DNA from: Photobacterium arenosum | GTDB lineage: Bacteria > Pseudomonadota > Gammaproteobacteria > Enterobacterales > Vibrionaceae | DNA length: 64,000 nucleotides | Assembly: GCF_014841115.1 (NCBI RefSeq) | Contig: NZ_JACYTP010000006.1 | Location: 124,001-188,000, forward strand | Direction: 5' to 3' | In this document: positions 19,291-27,949 of the stretch, one piece after another | How positions within the stretch are numbered: the stretch's first letter is position 1 | Layout: each line of letters starts with the position of its first letter | Position numbers and translations under genes: made by a program | Notes under the pieces: model-generated | The model's database searches: none | What the model was told of the DNA's origin: nothing | Seen by the model: only the letters and a program-made list of their open reading frames with translations

Positions 19291-20020
19291 GTACACTTCC
19301 TTCACTTCAAACCGGATGGCAAGGATGTTATCCCCTGTGGCTGTAAGATCAATCTTTCGTTGGCCAAACCAGCGATGCGCCTTGTGCCGTTTACCGCTGC
19401 GTGACGGTGATCACTACTGGTGTCAGCATTGCCTGGCCAGCCTGCCTCGGCCGCCTTATTGCCAGCGCTGCGGAGCCACCACACTGGAGCCCGTCAGCCA
19501 TTGCGGCCACTGCCTGCGTCAGCCGCCGCCCTGGGATCGGCTGGTGCGCCTCGGAGAATATGGCTTTCCGCTCAACCGGCTGGTTCAGCAATACAAATTT
19601 CAGGGTAAATTCTGGCTCAGCCAGCCACTGGCCGGTTTGTTAGCCGAGCAGATGACAGAACCTGCCCCGCTGCTGCTGCCTGTACCGCTGCATCCCTGGC
19701 GCCGGCTGATCCGCGGATTCAATCAAAGTGCGCTGCTGGCTGATGCACTGGCGGAGATCACAGGTGGCGATACCGATCACCAGGCACTGCGCCGGACCCA
19801 ATCGGCCCGCCCGCAGCATCAGCTGTCGAGAAAAGCCCGCCTGCAGAATCTCAAGCAGGCATTTATACTTAACAAAAGAGTGTGGCCGGAGCACGTGGCT
19901 ATCGTCGACGATGTGGTGACCACAGGCAGTACCGTTTCCGTGTTGTCTCAGCTGCTCAGGAAGCAGCACGTCGCCCGGATCGATGTCTACTGCCTGGCCT
20001 TTACACCGCATTATCGCTGA
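19289..20020 (+). CDS. comF: ComF-family phosphoribosyltransferase-like protein
   Basis: A 230-243-residue protein related to the competence factor ComF, thought to assist handling of incoming single-stranded DNA. An N-terminal zinc-binding region has cysteine pairs (CALC, CQHC, CQRC, CGHC). The C-terminal half is a type I phosphoribosyltransferase fold with the PRPP loop VAIVDDVVTTGST. ATGs at 19289, 19316 and 19325 are all in frame and none has a strong ribosome-binding site, so the exact start is open. It is divergent from bioH with almost no spacer, as in relatives. Confidence 0.9.
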   Translation: MYTSFTSNRMARMLSPVAVRSIFRWPNQRCALCRLPLRDGDHYWCQHCLASLPRPPYCQRCGATTLEPVSHCGHCLRQPPPWDRLVRLGEYGFPLNRLVQQYKFQGKFWLSQPLAGLLAEQMTEPAPLLLPVPLHPWRRLIRGFNQSALLADALAEITGGDTDHQALRRTQSARPQHQLSRKARLQNLKQAFILNKRVWPEHVAIVDDVVTTGSTVSVLSQLLRKQHVARIDVYCLAFTPHYR

Positions 20021-20132
20021 TCGGTGACGGTTCATTTTGACTGTTCAAAAAAACCACACAAGATTCAGGGGTGCGAGTTCTTCCGCCAAAGAGTAGAATA
20101 GGTTTAACGCTTACTAAGTCAGGTATTACGTC

Positions 20133-20717
20133 GTGTCTATGATTACTATTTCAGAAAATGCACAGCAGCATTTCGTTAAGCTGCTGGCCCAGCAGCCGGA
20201 AGGCACTAACATCCGTGTCTTCGTGGTCAATCCGGGTACCCCAAATGCTGAGTGCGGCGTGTCTTATTGCCCGCCGGAAGCCGTAGAAGCCAGTGACACC
20301 GAAATTAAGCTCGGTATGTTCTCGGCTTATGTTGATGAGCTGAGCCTGCCCTTTCTGGCCGACGCTGAGATTGATTTTGTCACCGACAAAATGGGTTCAC
20401 AGCTGACACTGAAAGCACCCAATGCCAAAGTACGTAAAGTGTCAGACGATGCGCCACTGATGGAGCGCGTGGATTATATGATTCAGACCCAGGTCAACCC
20501 TCAGCTTGCCGGTCACGGCGGCCATGTGTCCCTGTCTGAAATCACTGAAGATGGCGTTGCTATTCTGCAGTTCGGCGGCGGCTGTAACGGCTGCTCAATG
20601 GTGGATGTGACCCTCAAAGAAGGGATTGAAAAGCAGCTGCTGGCCGAGTTTGAAGGCGAGCTGAAAGGTGTTCGCGACGTGACTGAACACGCCCGCGGTG
20701 ATCATTCTTACTACTGA
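20133..20717 (+). CDS. nfuA: Fe-S biogenesis protein NfuA
   Basis: A 4Fe-4S carrier that delivers clusters to target enzymes under oxidative stress or iron limitation. The N-terminal half is a degenerate A-type carrier domain, and the C-terminal Nfu domain carries the cluster-binding CxxC in [20 protein letters not shown]. The protein ends DHSYY, as usual. The start is either GTG at 20133 (194 residues, vibrio-like MS start) or ATG at 20139. I keep the GTG with moderate certainty. Confidence 0.95.
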   Translation: MSMITISENAQQHFVKLLAQQPEGTNIRVFVVNPGTPNAECGVSYCPPEAVEASDTEIKLGMFSAYVDELSLPFLADAEIDFVTDKMGSQLTLKAPNAKVRKVSDDAPLMERVDYMIQTQVNPQLAGHGGHVSLSEITEDGVAILQFGGGCNGCSMVDVTLKEGIEKQLLAEFEGELKGVRDVTEHARGDHSYY

Positions 20718-20771
20718 TTTATGCCCGCGCGGGATCTCATCCCTACTCTCGCGCACCGGGTAAATCACATA

Positions 20772-20797
20772 AAAAAAGCCGCTTTCGCGGCTTTTTT
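20772..20797 (+). terminator. intrinsic terminator of nfuA
   Basis: AAAAAAGCCGC and GCGGCTTTTTT form a perfect 11-bp stem with a TTTC loop. The arms supply A-run and T-run, so it could work in both directions. It begins about 55 bases after the nfuA stop. Confidence 0.85.
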
Positions 20798-20872
20798 CAT
20801 TCTTGTCTGTGCTTAATGCCTATCAGGATAATCAGGCTTTCGTGCGATTATTCGGCTAGGTATTGTACGATA

Positions 20873-21265
20873 TCAGGCTTTTAAAACGGTGATAGTCACA
20901 GCGCGTCGGCCCCAGTTTTTAGCAGCCCGGACATCACGGCCCATGTAGATATCGATTTTCTTTGACCAGCGGTGATGCATCTTATCCAGCACCACATACT
21001 CACCAGGCAGGCCTGAGATTTTTACTTTAGAGCCGTGTTTGAGGCCCATTTTCAAAAGGTCTCGAGATACTGCGATTGCCTTCATTCCCGGCTTTAGTCT
21101 GTCTCCCCAGGCAGCAATTGACGGGCTGCTGTCGGTCTGGGCTGGCACGGAATTATACGCCGTTGCCGTCACTCGAACTTTGGCTCCCGGAGCCACTGCA
21201 CTAGCATTAAAACACCACAGTAAACCCATAAAAAGCAATAAAAAAACACCGATTTTTTGTTTCAT
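20873..21265 (-). CDS. secreted 3D-domain protein
   Basis: A 130-residue protein with a signal peptide (KQKIGVFLLLFMGLLWCFNASA, cleaved near residue 23). The mature part is a single 3D domain of the double-psi beta-barrel type seen in MltA and YabE/YuiC proteins: VTATAYNSVPAQTD, then IAAWGDRLKPGMKAIAVS, and YVVLDKMHHRW. MltA uses such a domain in peptidoglycan cleavage, but the larger MltA domain is missing here, so enzymatic activity is uncertain. The start at 21265 has GCAGG 6 bases upstream. It points away from nfuA's terminator and stands alone. Confidence 0.75.
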   Translation of the reverse strand: MKQKIGVFLLLFMGLLWCFNASAVAPGAKVRVTATAYNSVPAQTDSSPSIAAWGDRLKPGMKAIAVSRDLLKMGLKHGSKVKISGLPGEYVVLDKMHHRWSKKIDIYMGRDVRAAKNWGRRAVTITVLKA

Positions 21266-21372
21266 TTTCAACCTGCTCAACTCCAAAACAGGTCATATTT
21301 TAAACACTATCAATAAGAAAGGACAGGGTTATTGGCCCGTGCAGGTTTATTGAACAGCATAAAATATGATAA

Positions 21373-22722
21373 CTATTTGTTAGAACAGGCCTCTTCAAGA
21401 AAAATATTTTTTTGCCATTGATACGCAAAAATAGCCGCTAGCAACAGCCCTCGCATGGCCAGAAAACCTAACATCGCCGCCCACAACGCATGGTTGCCAA
21501 ACTGGCTAAACAACTGCCATATCAGGAAGAAACTACAGGTCGCGATAAACATGCTGTTGCGCATTTCTTTGCCTCGGGTCGCGCCGATAAAAATACCATC
21601 CAGCAGAAAGCACCACATTGCCACCAGAGGCACGGCAGCCAGCCAGGGCAAATAACGACTTGCTTCGCGCTGCACCGCTGGGATATCCGAGATCAGGGCA
21701 ATAATCGCATCCCCGAACAGCGTGAAGGCCAGCGTCATCAGCAAAGCAATCACCACACTCCACAAAGTGGTGCTGATCAGCGTCCTGCTCAGGGCTTCGC
21801 GGTTTCTGGCGCCTATGGCTTTGCCCACCATAGCTTCCATGGCATAGGCAAAGCCGTCCATACCGTAAGACACCAGCATCAGGAAACTCATCAGCACCGC
21901 ATTGGCCGCCACCACGTTATCCCCCAGGCTGGCCCCCTGAAACGTCATGAAACTGAAAGCCAGCTGCAGGCACAAGCTGCGCAGGAAGATATCCCGGTTC
22001 AGGCGTAATAAGCGGACTATTCCTTGTCCGACTTTATTGAGCTGGCTACGCCAGGGCGGCAAATTCAGGGTTTTCCACTGACAGGCAACAAAATACAGCC
22101 CCAGTACCATGCCGCTGTATTCCGCGATCACTGAGGCGGCGGCCGCGCCGGCCACCTGCCAGCCCAGCCCCAGTACAAACAGGATATCGAGCAAGATATT
22201 AATGCTGTTGGTGATGATCAGCAGCCACATGGGCAGCCGGGCATTCTGACTGCCCAGCAGCCAGCCCATGATGACAAAATTGGCCAGGGCCGCCGGCGCC
22301 CCCCAGATACGAATCGAGTAATACTGATCCGCATAGGTTTTTACAGCATCGCTGGCGTCGCTGACGGAAAATACCGCATCCGCTATCAGGCCATGGCTGA
22401 GGATAAGAAGCGCCGCCAGCCCCCAGGCCAGGGCTATCCCCTGCAGTAGTACAGTCGCCTGCGAAGACTTGTTACTTGCGCCGTACGCCTGCGCGCACAG
22501 CCCTGTTGTTGCCATACGCAAAAAACCGAGCAACCAGAAGGTCACGCTGATCATGGTGCCGCCGACAGCCACGCCACCCAGATACCAGGCATGCTCAAGA
22601 TGGCCGATCACAGCCGCATCCACCAGCCCCAGCAAAGGGACAGTGATGTTGGACAGCACCATAGGAAGCGCCAGGGCAAAGACCTGGCGGTGGAGGGAGA
22701 TATCTTTTAATGCGGCCAGCAC
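21373..22722 (-). CDS. dinF: DinF-type MATE efflux transporter
   Basis: An inner-membrane, cation-driven multidrug exporter of about 449 residues with 12 hydrophobic helices in two similar halves. The opening FALALPMVLSNITVPLLGLVDAAVIGHL is the DinF branch signature. A GTG at 22722 has AAGG 8 bases upstream and gives the family length; the longest reading starts at 22797. In E. coli dinF is co-transcribed with lexA under SOS control; here it follows the heme A/oxidase operon and I find no SOS box before it. Confidence 0.85.
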   Translation of the reverse strand: MLAALKDISLHRQVFALALPMVLSNITVPLLGLVDAAVIGHLEHAWYLGGVAVGGTMISVTFWLLGFLRMATTGLCAQAYGASNKSSQATVLLQGIALAWGLAALLILSHGLIADAVFSVSDASDAVKTYADQYYSIRIWGAPAALANFVIMGWLLGSQNARLPMWLLIITNSINILLDILFVLGLGWQVAGAAAASVIAEYSGMVLGLYFVACQWKTLNLPPWRSQLNKVGQGIVRLLRLNRDIFLRSLCLQLAFSFMTFQGASLGDNVVAANAVLMSFLMLVSYGMDGFAYAMEAMVGKAIGARNREALSRTLISTTLWSVVIALLMTLAFTLFGDAIIALISDIPAVQREASRYLPWLAAVPLVAMWCFLLDGIFIGATRGKEMRNSMFIATCSFFLIWQLFSQFGNHALWAAMLGFLAMRGLLLAAIFAYQWQKNIFLEEACSNK

Positions 22723-22810
22723 AGTTCCAACCTTATGATTCACACGCTTAAGCCGCACAGTGTAACAGCAGGACCCATGACTGCCAGCTGTTAGCATAAA
22801 TCTGCCTGTA

Positions 22811-23737
22811 TTAGGCCAGCAGTATTCCCAGCCAGTGGTCAGCCAGTAACACTACAAACAGTCCCAGCAGGTGCCAGATAGAGAACTTGAACGTGGCCCA
22901 GGCATGGCCAGGTTCATCGGCAAACTTGAGCTTAACCGCGTACCCGACAAAGCCCAGATTCAGCACCAGACTGCCCGCCAGATACAGCGCACCACTCATG
23001 CCTGTCAGCCAGGGCAACAGACCGATCAGCGTCAGAATCAGGGTATAGAGCAGTACCATGGTCTTGGTGAAGGCAATCCCGTGCGTCACCGGCAGCATAG
23101 GAATATCGGCTTTGGCATAATCATCGCGGCGATGTATCGCCAGCGCCCAGAAATGCGGTGGTGTCCAGGCGAACACCAGCATCACCAGCAACAGCGCATG
23201 AGGATCAAACTGGCCGGTTACTGCTGCCCAGCCAAGCAATGGCGGCGCGGCGCCGGCCAGACCACCGATAACGATATTCTGTGGCGTCGCGTGCTTTAAC
23301 CACAGGGTATACACCAGTGCGTAACCCACCAGACTGGCCAGCGTCAGCCAGGCGGTCAGCGGATTCAGCTGCCACAGCAAGGCAAAGCCCACTATCATCA
23401 GCACAGTGGCAAAAATCACCGCATTGACAGTCGGCACCCGCCCACGCGCCAAGGGCCTGTGATGAGTGCGGGCCATCTTGGCGTCTAATTGCCGATCAAG
23501 CACGTGATTAAAGGCCGCCGCAGACGCCGACTGCAAGCCGATCCCCAGCAAACCCAGCACTACGGCTTTGACGGGCGGGATCCCCGGGACTGCCAGACAC
23601 ATGCCCACCAGCGCCGTCAGCAGTAACATCGCCACGACTTTTGGCTTGGTCATCATCAGATAATCGCGCCCCAGCTGTTGCCAGCTTCGGCCTGAATACG
23701 CTATCTGGCGTTGTTCCAGTGACTGTGATTTCGCCAT
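22811..23737 (-). CDS. ctaB: protoheme IX farnesyltransferase (heme O synthase)
   Basis: An inner-membrane UbiA-type prenyltransferase that adds a farnesyl group to heme B to make heme O. The 308-residue protein has about nine helices and the two Asp-rich motifs, [20 protein letters not shown] and [15 protein letters not shown]. The ATG has GGAGG 8 bases upstream and lies 18 bp after ctaA. The same family member can be called CyoE; its place in a ctaA/ctaC-E operon suggests a role in supplying heme A here. Confidence 0.93.
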   Translation of the reverse strand: MAKSQSLEQRQIAYSGRSWQQLGRDYLMMTKPKVVAMLLLTALVGMCLAVPGIPPVKAVVLGLLGIGLQSASAAAFNHVLDRQLDAKMARTHHRPLARGRVPTVNAVIFATVLMIVGFALLWQLNPLTAWLTLASLVGYALVYTLWLKHATPQNIVIGGLAGAAPPLLGWAAVTGQFDPHALLLVMLVFAWTPPHFWALAIHRRDDYAKADIPMLPVTHGIAFTKTMVLLYTLILTLIGLLPWLTGMSGALYLAGSLVLNLGFVGYAVKLKFADEPGHAWATFKFSIWHLLGLFVVLLADHWLGILLA

Positions 23738-23755
23738 GTCGCCTACCTCCCTGAA

Positions 23756-24910
23756 TTAGCCTGACTTGGGTGTCATTCGGCCAAAATGCGTTTGCCTTCC
23801 ATGTGTTCCTGCCTGCACCTGAATCAGTGCATGGCGGACCGTTTTCACTCGCGGTATAGAAGCAGCCCGGCTGACATTCACCGCAGCCCGAGCCATAAAC
23901 AACGCCCAGTTCGCCGCCAGTACGCTGAGCAGTAAACCTAATCCCCCCAGGTTATGCGCCACAGCCACTGGCAGTGGCAGGCTGGCCAGTACATTCGTCA
24001 CGCCCAGCGCGATCTGCACAGAGAGCAGCGCCAGTATCAGCACGGCGTAGCGCCGCCAGCCGATATGCCACAGCCGCCAGACAAGCAGCAGGATCACCAG
24101 GGTGGTCAACATGGCGCCGATACGGTGCGCTGCATGAATAGACACCCGCTGATCAAAATTGAGCACGCCATACTGATAAGTCTGAAAACCCGGCTGCCAG
24201 GGCTCAAACGCCCTGATATCAAATTTACTTACCCAGTCCACTTCGCAGACAGGCAGCTGAGTGCAGACCACAGCGGCATAGTTGGCTGCCGTCCAGCCGC
24301 CCAGTGCAATCTGCACTGCCACCACTATCAGCCCGGCTACGGCTAAGCGCCGAACACTGACTAAAGCAGGAGAGGAAGCAACCGCTGTCGCAGGCCGCTT
24401 TCTGTGTCTCAGCAGCATCCGCAACCAGAGCACCAGTAACAGGCTGGCTGTGGTAAAGCCGCCAAGCAGGTGACCCATCACTATCACCGGCTTGAGCGAC
24501 ATGGTCACAGTCCACATACCCAGCAACGCCTGAAACACCACCAGCCCCAGCAACACCAGAGGTAAGCGGCGTGGTCTGTCACCACGGCGACGGGCCAGGA
24601 CATTCAAAGCGACTATCAGCAACCCGAGCGCACCGGCCATGTAACGATGGATCATTTCATTCCAGGCTTTATGCACTTCCACCGGGTGATCCGGAAAAGC
24701 CTGTTGAGCCAGTGCATGCTGCGCGTCAGTTTTGGGAACTGTCATGAAACCATAGCAGCCGGGCCAGTCCGGGCAGCCAAGCCCGGCTTCTGTCAGCCGG
24801 GTATACGCCCCCAGGGCTATCACAGCAACGGATAATAAGAGAGTCAGTCCAACCAGCCAGATAAAGCGCCGGTCGGCCTGCCGGTAACGGGAAGAAGCCA
24901 TTGATAACAT
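23756..24910 (-). CDS. ctaA: heme A synthase (COX15/CtaA family)
   Basis: A membrane monooxygenase that converts heme O to heme A for cytochrome oxidase. About eight helices are visible, with GAYTRLTEAGLGCPDWPGCYGF near the front. Conserved histidines in IHRYMAG, MGHLLGG, IHAAHRIGAM and AVAHNLGG can ligate heme. The ATG at 24910 is preceded by AAGGAG with 5 bases spacing; a GTG two codons earlier overlaps that site. The length is 384 residues. Downstream neighbour ctaB makes its substrate. Confidence 0.93.
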   Translation of the reverse strand: MLSMASSRYRQADRRFIWLVGLTLLLSVAVIALGAYTRLTEAGLGCPDWPGCYGFMTVPKTDAQHALAQQAFPDHPVEVHKAWNEMIHRYMAGALGLLIVALNVLARRRGDRPRRLPLVLLGLVVFQALLGMWTVTMSLKPVIVMGHLLGGFTTASLLLVLWLRMLLRHRKRPATAVASSPALVSVRRLAVAGLIVVAVQIALGGWTAANYAAVVCTQLPVCEVDWVSKFDIRAFEPWQPGFQTYQYGVLNFDQRVSIHAAHRIGAMLTTLVILLLVWRLWHIGWRRYAVLILALLSVQIALGVTNVLASLPLPVAVAHNLGGLGLLLSVLAANWALFMARAAVNVSRAASIPRVKTVRHALIQVQAGTHGRQTHFGRMTPKSG

Positions 24911-24941
24911 CGCCACTCCTTAGCGCATGCGGTTTGCAACA

Positions 24942-25490
24942 TCAGCCTATTTTGGAAACCTTGAGTAAACGTTTGAGATCCCTCAGCATGTCCTTACCCT
25001 GAGCCAGCACCTGCGTCTGCCCTTCCACCAGAGGATAAGCCAGCATGACATTGCCCTGTGGATCTGAGATATAAATGGCCTGAGCGCCGAATTCCAACGC
25101 ACGGATCTGAGCAAGGACAGGCTCCGGTGCGGCCAGTACTGTACTGCCGCCGGCCTGCACATGCTCTGCAGCAGGCAAGCCTGTATCCCCCTGACCTGAG
25201 ACCAGCACCAGGCTGGCAATACGCTCCTGCTCGGCGCCCATGGCCTGAGGCACCTGACGCAAATTAAACAAGGCGCCCTGACAGCGGGTATCACACTCTG
25301 CCGGCAGCAGATACACCAACTGCCATTTACCCCGCATCCCCAGCCAGTCAGTCACCACAGGCTGATCCAGCAGTTGCCCCCGATTGATGGCTCCCCCCTG
25401 ATACCAGTGGTTGTCCAGCACCAGCTTGGCCACCACCACAGGCAGCACAAACAACAGTAACAACAACACTAAATTGATGTGTTTTCTCAT
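24942..25490 (-). CDS. membrane-anchored protein of the oxidase operon, function unknown
   Basis: A 182-residue protein with one N-terminal membrane anchor (VLLLLLFVLPVVVAKLVL) and an extracytoplasmic domain. WQLVYLLPAECDTRCQGALFNLRQV resembles the front of a thioredoxin-like SCO fold, with a C-x3-C pair, and the body has ISDPQGNVMLAYPL. It lies between SURF1 and ctaA, where many oxidase operons have a similar small protein, so an assembly or copper/redox role is a reasonable guess. It is not a full SCO1 protein: I do not see the usual later His. Confidence 0.7.
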   Translation of the reverse strand: MRKHINLVLLLLLFVLPVVVAKLVLDNHWYQGGAINRGQLLDQPVVTDWLGMRGKWQLVYLLPAECDTRCQGALFNLRQVPQAMGAEQERIASLVLVSGQGDTGLPAAEHVQAGGSTVLAAPEPVLAQIRALEFGAQAIYISDPQGNVMLAYPLVEGQTQVLAQGKDMLRDLKRLLKVSKIG

Positions 25491-25524
25491 CCCTGACTCC
25501 TGTTTCTCAGTGCCTACTGCGTTC

Positions 25525-26205
25525 TCAGTGCGTACTGCGTTTCAGCCACCACCAGGCCAGTCCGGCGACGGCCAGCGCCAGCAGAAACCACTGCACAGCA
25601 TAGGCATAATGCTTTTCCGGCCCCATCACTACGGCCTGCCAGTTCTGCTTGAGCGCCAGTGGGTCATCCGCCGCTATCTGTATGACCCAGTCAGGCAAGG
25701 GCAATCCCGTTGCACCTGCCAGTTCTGCTGGCTTGATATTTTGTACCCGCCTTGGCCAGCCACTTTCTGTCCCTGCCTCGCTCAGTTCAGGAAGCTGAGT
25801 TGAGGGTGCAATCATGCCCGTCAGCATGACCTGGCCATGAAATTCGGGTAACACAGGCAGCTCATCCCGGTATTGCGGTGCAGGCAACCAGCCTAAATTC
25901 ACCAGTACCCAGGCGCCGTTTTCCGTCCGGAACGGGTAAAACAGGTGATAACCCGGCCGGCCGCGATCCAGCTGGTTATCCAGTAAAATCGCTTTGCTGT
26001 GATCATATTCGCCGCTTAACCTGACCCGGTACCACAAAGGATCATCCGGCAGGCTGGCGACACTGTAGAACGTCTGCTCTCCCCTGAGCTTCAGCGCTGC
26101 TGTCAGCGTTTCTTTTTCCTGTCCCCGTGAGATCTGCCACATTCCCAGCTTGACCAACACCGACAGGACCACCAAAGTAAAAAGAATAAAACCTGTCCGT
26201 CTCAT
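25525..26205 (-). CDS. SURF1-family cytochrome oxidase assembly protein
   Basis: A 226-residue protein with two membrane segments, one at each end (ILFTLVVLSVLVKLGMW and WFLLALAVAGLAWWWL), and a periplasmic middle. The signature phrases WQISRGQEKE, VRLSGEYD, LLDNQLDRGRPGYHLFYPF and VNLGWLP are typical. SURF1 proteins help insert heme A into oxidase subunit I. Located between ctaE and the small membrane protein, in the usual order. Confidence 0.92.
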   Translation of the reverse strand: MRRTGFILFTLVVLSVLVKLGMWQISRGQEKETLTAALKLRGEQTFYSVASLPDDPLWYRVRLSGEYDHSKAILLDNQLDRGRPGYHLFYPFRTENGAWVLVNLGWLPAPQYRDELPVLPEFHGQVMLTGMIAPSTQLPELSEAGTESGWPRRVQNIKPAELAGATGLPLPDWVIQIAADDPLALKQNWQAVVMGPEKHYAYAVQWFLLALAVAGLAWWWLKRSTH

Positions 26206-26258
26206 CGCGTCCTGTGCCTCATCCCTGACGCCCTGATTCAGCCAACCACGGAGCTATC

Positions 26259-26465
26259 ATGTTGCTGAAAATCCTGATTGTCTGCCTGCTGTTCTTTATC
26301 TTGTTTAACTTATTCCGTGCCTTGCCAGTGATGCTGAAAGGCAAGCAAAGCAAACCTATGTCTCACTACCTTGGCCGGCGCGTGCTGTTTTCTGTCCTGC
26401 TGTTTGCCCTGTTGTTGCTGGCACTGGCAACGGGTCTTATTGAGCCGCATCCCCGGCCGTTCTGA
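26259..26465 (+). CDS. twin-transmembrane small protein (DUF2909)
   Basis: A 68-residue protein with two hydrophobic helices separated by a basic loop (MLKGKQSKPMSHYLGRR). It is encoded on the opposite strand between the SURF1 and ctaE genes. DUF2909 genes are known from oxidase operons in this inverted position, which argues that it is real rather than a shadow. A possible role in oxidase assembly is only inferred from position. CGGAG lies 7 bases before the ATG. Confidence 0.8.
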   Translation: MLLKILIVCLLFFILFNLFRALPVMLKGKQSKPMSHYLGRRVLFSVLLFALLLLALATGLIEPHPRPF

Positions 26466-26477
26466 TGCCCTCTGGCA

Positions 26478-27380
26478 TCAGAGAATATAGACAAAGACAA
26501 ACAACCCCAGCCACACCACGTCAACGAAGTGCCAGTACCAGGCTCCGGCCTGAAAGGCAAAATGGTGCTCTGGTGAAAAGTGCCCTTTCAACACCCTAAG
26601 CCAGACGATAAAGAGAATAAGAGTACCCAGAGTCACGTGCAGGCCGTGAAAGCCGGTCAGCATAAAGAAGGTATTGCCGTAGACCCCGGCATCTAACGTC
26701 AGATCCATGTCTTGATAGGCATGGATATATTCGACACCCTGCAGGTACACGAACAAGCTACCCAGCAGCACAGTTAACAGCAGATAAAGGGTCAGGCGCG
26801 GGCGGTTGCCTTTTTCCAGCGCCACATGGGCAAAATGTACCGTCACAGAAGAAGTCAGCAGAATTAAGGTATTGTAGAGCGGCAGACCAAGCGGTCCCAT
26901 GGCCTGGGTTTCTGTACCGCCAGGTGTCATGATCAACGGCCACTGTGCGACAAACTCCGGCCACAGCACTTCGTGTGTCATGGCGTTATTACTCGCCCCA
27001 CCCAGCCAGGGCACGGCTATCATCCGGGCGTAAAACAGCGCCCCGAAAAAGGCGGCAAAAAACATCACTTCTGAGAAAATGAACCAGCTCATGCCCTGAC
27101 GAAAGGAGCGGTCCATCTGTGAGCTGTACAGGCCGGTCATTGATTCGCGGATCACATCGCGGAACCAGCCCACCAGCATGATCAGCAGCAAACCCACCCC
27201 GCTCATCAAAATCCAGGGACCATTGCCGCCGAACAGTCCACCGACGGTGGCACCGGCGCCCATGGCTATCAAAAATAACGCCACTGCACCCACTATCGGC
27301 CAGGCGCTGGCCGCCGGCACATAATAATGCTCATGGGAAGGCTTCAGGGACTGTTCATGTTCTGTGTACGGATTCGCCAT
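26478..27380 (-). CDS. ctaE: cytochrome c oxidase subunit III
   Basis: A 300-residue inner-membrane subunit with seven predicted helices that stabilises the catalytic core. HEHYYVPAASAWPIVGAVALF, the MSWFIFSEVMFFAAFFGALFY helix, and the closing FAFQAGAWYWHFVDVVWLGLF are diagnostic. The ATG at 27380 has GAGG 6 bases upstream; a possible ATG at 27392 would overlap ctaG. It directly follows ctaG by 8 bp. Confidence 0.95.
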   Translation of the reverse strand: MANPYTEHEQSLKPSHEHYYVPAASAWPIVGAVALFLIAMGAGATVGGLFGGNGPWILMSGVGLLLIMLVGWFRDVIRESMTGLYSSQMDRSFRQGMSWFIFSEVMFFAAFFGALFYARMIAVPWLGGASNNAMTHEVLWPEFVAQWPLIMTPGGTETQAMGPLGLPLYNTLILLTSSVTVHFAHVALEKGNRPRLTLYLLLTVLLGSLFVYLQGVEYIHAYQDMDLTLDAGVYGNTFFMLTGFHGLHVTLGTLILFIVWLRVLKGHFSPEHHFAFQAGAWYWHFVDVVWLGLFVFVYIL

Positions 27381-27388
27381 GGTCGACC

Positions 27389-27940
27389 TCATTGCGTTTG
27401 CGCCGCAGGTTCCGGCTGAGCGTTAAACAAGGTATAAGCCAGTGTCAGTGTATTGATATCCTCAGGCAGTTTGGGATCAATATAGAAGAGCAAAGGCAGC
27501 TCTGCTGACGCTCCGGCAGCCAGTGGCTGACGGTTAAAGCAAAAACATTCAATCTTGTTAAAATACTGCGCCCCCAGCCCCGGAGAAACGGACGGTACCG
27601 CCTGGCCCACTGTGGCGGTCTGAGTCAGGTTCTGGGCCGAATACAGCACTTTGTAGGTTTCGCCCGGATGCACCACCAGCTTGGTCACTTCCGGTTCGAA
27701 TCGCCAGGCCATGCCCGGATTGATATAGGCCATAAATTCCACAGTAACGGTTCGCTTGTCGTCTACCTGTTCACTGGCAATGGCGGCCTGGTTGGATGTT
27801 TTGCCATTGATGCCAGTAACTTCACAAAACACGTCATAGAGAGGCACCAGCGCAAAGGCGAAGCCAAACATCCCCAGTGACAGTAAAATCAGGCTCAGTA
27901 ACGACTTCTTCTTACCTTTTTCCTTATCGGTGTCAGCCAT
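27389..27940 (-). CDS. ctaG: cytochrome c oxidase assembly protein CtaG/Cox11
   Basis: A 183-residue copper chaperone that delivers copper to the CuB site of subunit I. It has a single N-terminal membrane anchor (LILLSLGMFGFAFALVPLYDVFC) and a periplasmic Ig-like domain. The copper-binding CFCF motif is present (IECFCFNRQPL), as is the family phrase YINPGMAWRFEP. It lies between ctaD and ctaE. Identity is clear. Confidence 0.94.
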   Translation of the reverse strand: MADTDKEKGKKKSLLSLILLSLGMFGFAFALVPLYDVFCEVTGINGKTSNQAAIASEQVDDKRTVTVEFMAYINPGMAWRFEPEVTKLVVHPGETYKVLYSAQNLTQTATVGQAVPSVSPGLGAQYFNKIECFCFNRQPLAAGASAELPLLFYIDPKLPEDINTLTLAYTLFNAQPEPAAQTQ

Positions 27941-27949
27941 ATCGCCCCC

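Noticed and set aside
27690..27715. GGTTCGAATC, a T-loop-like motif that could mark a tRNA
   Set aside because: It lies inside the ctaG coding sequence and no acceptor stem or anticodon arm can be formed around it.
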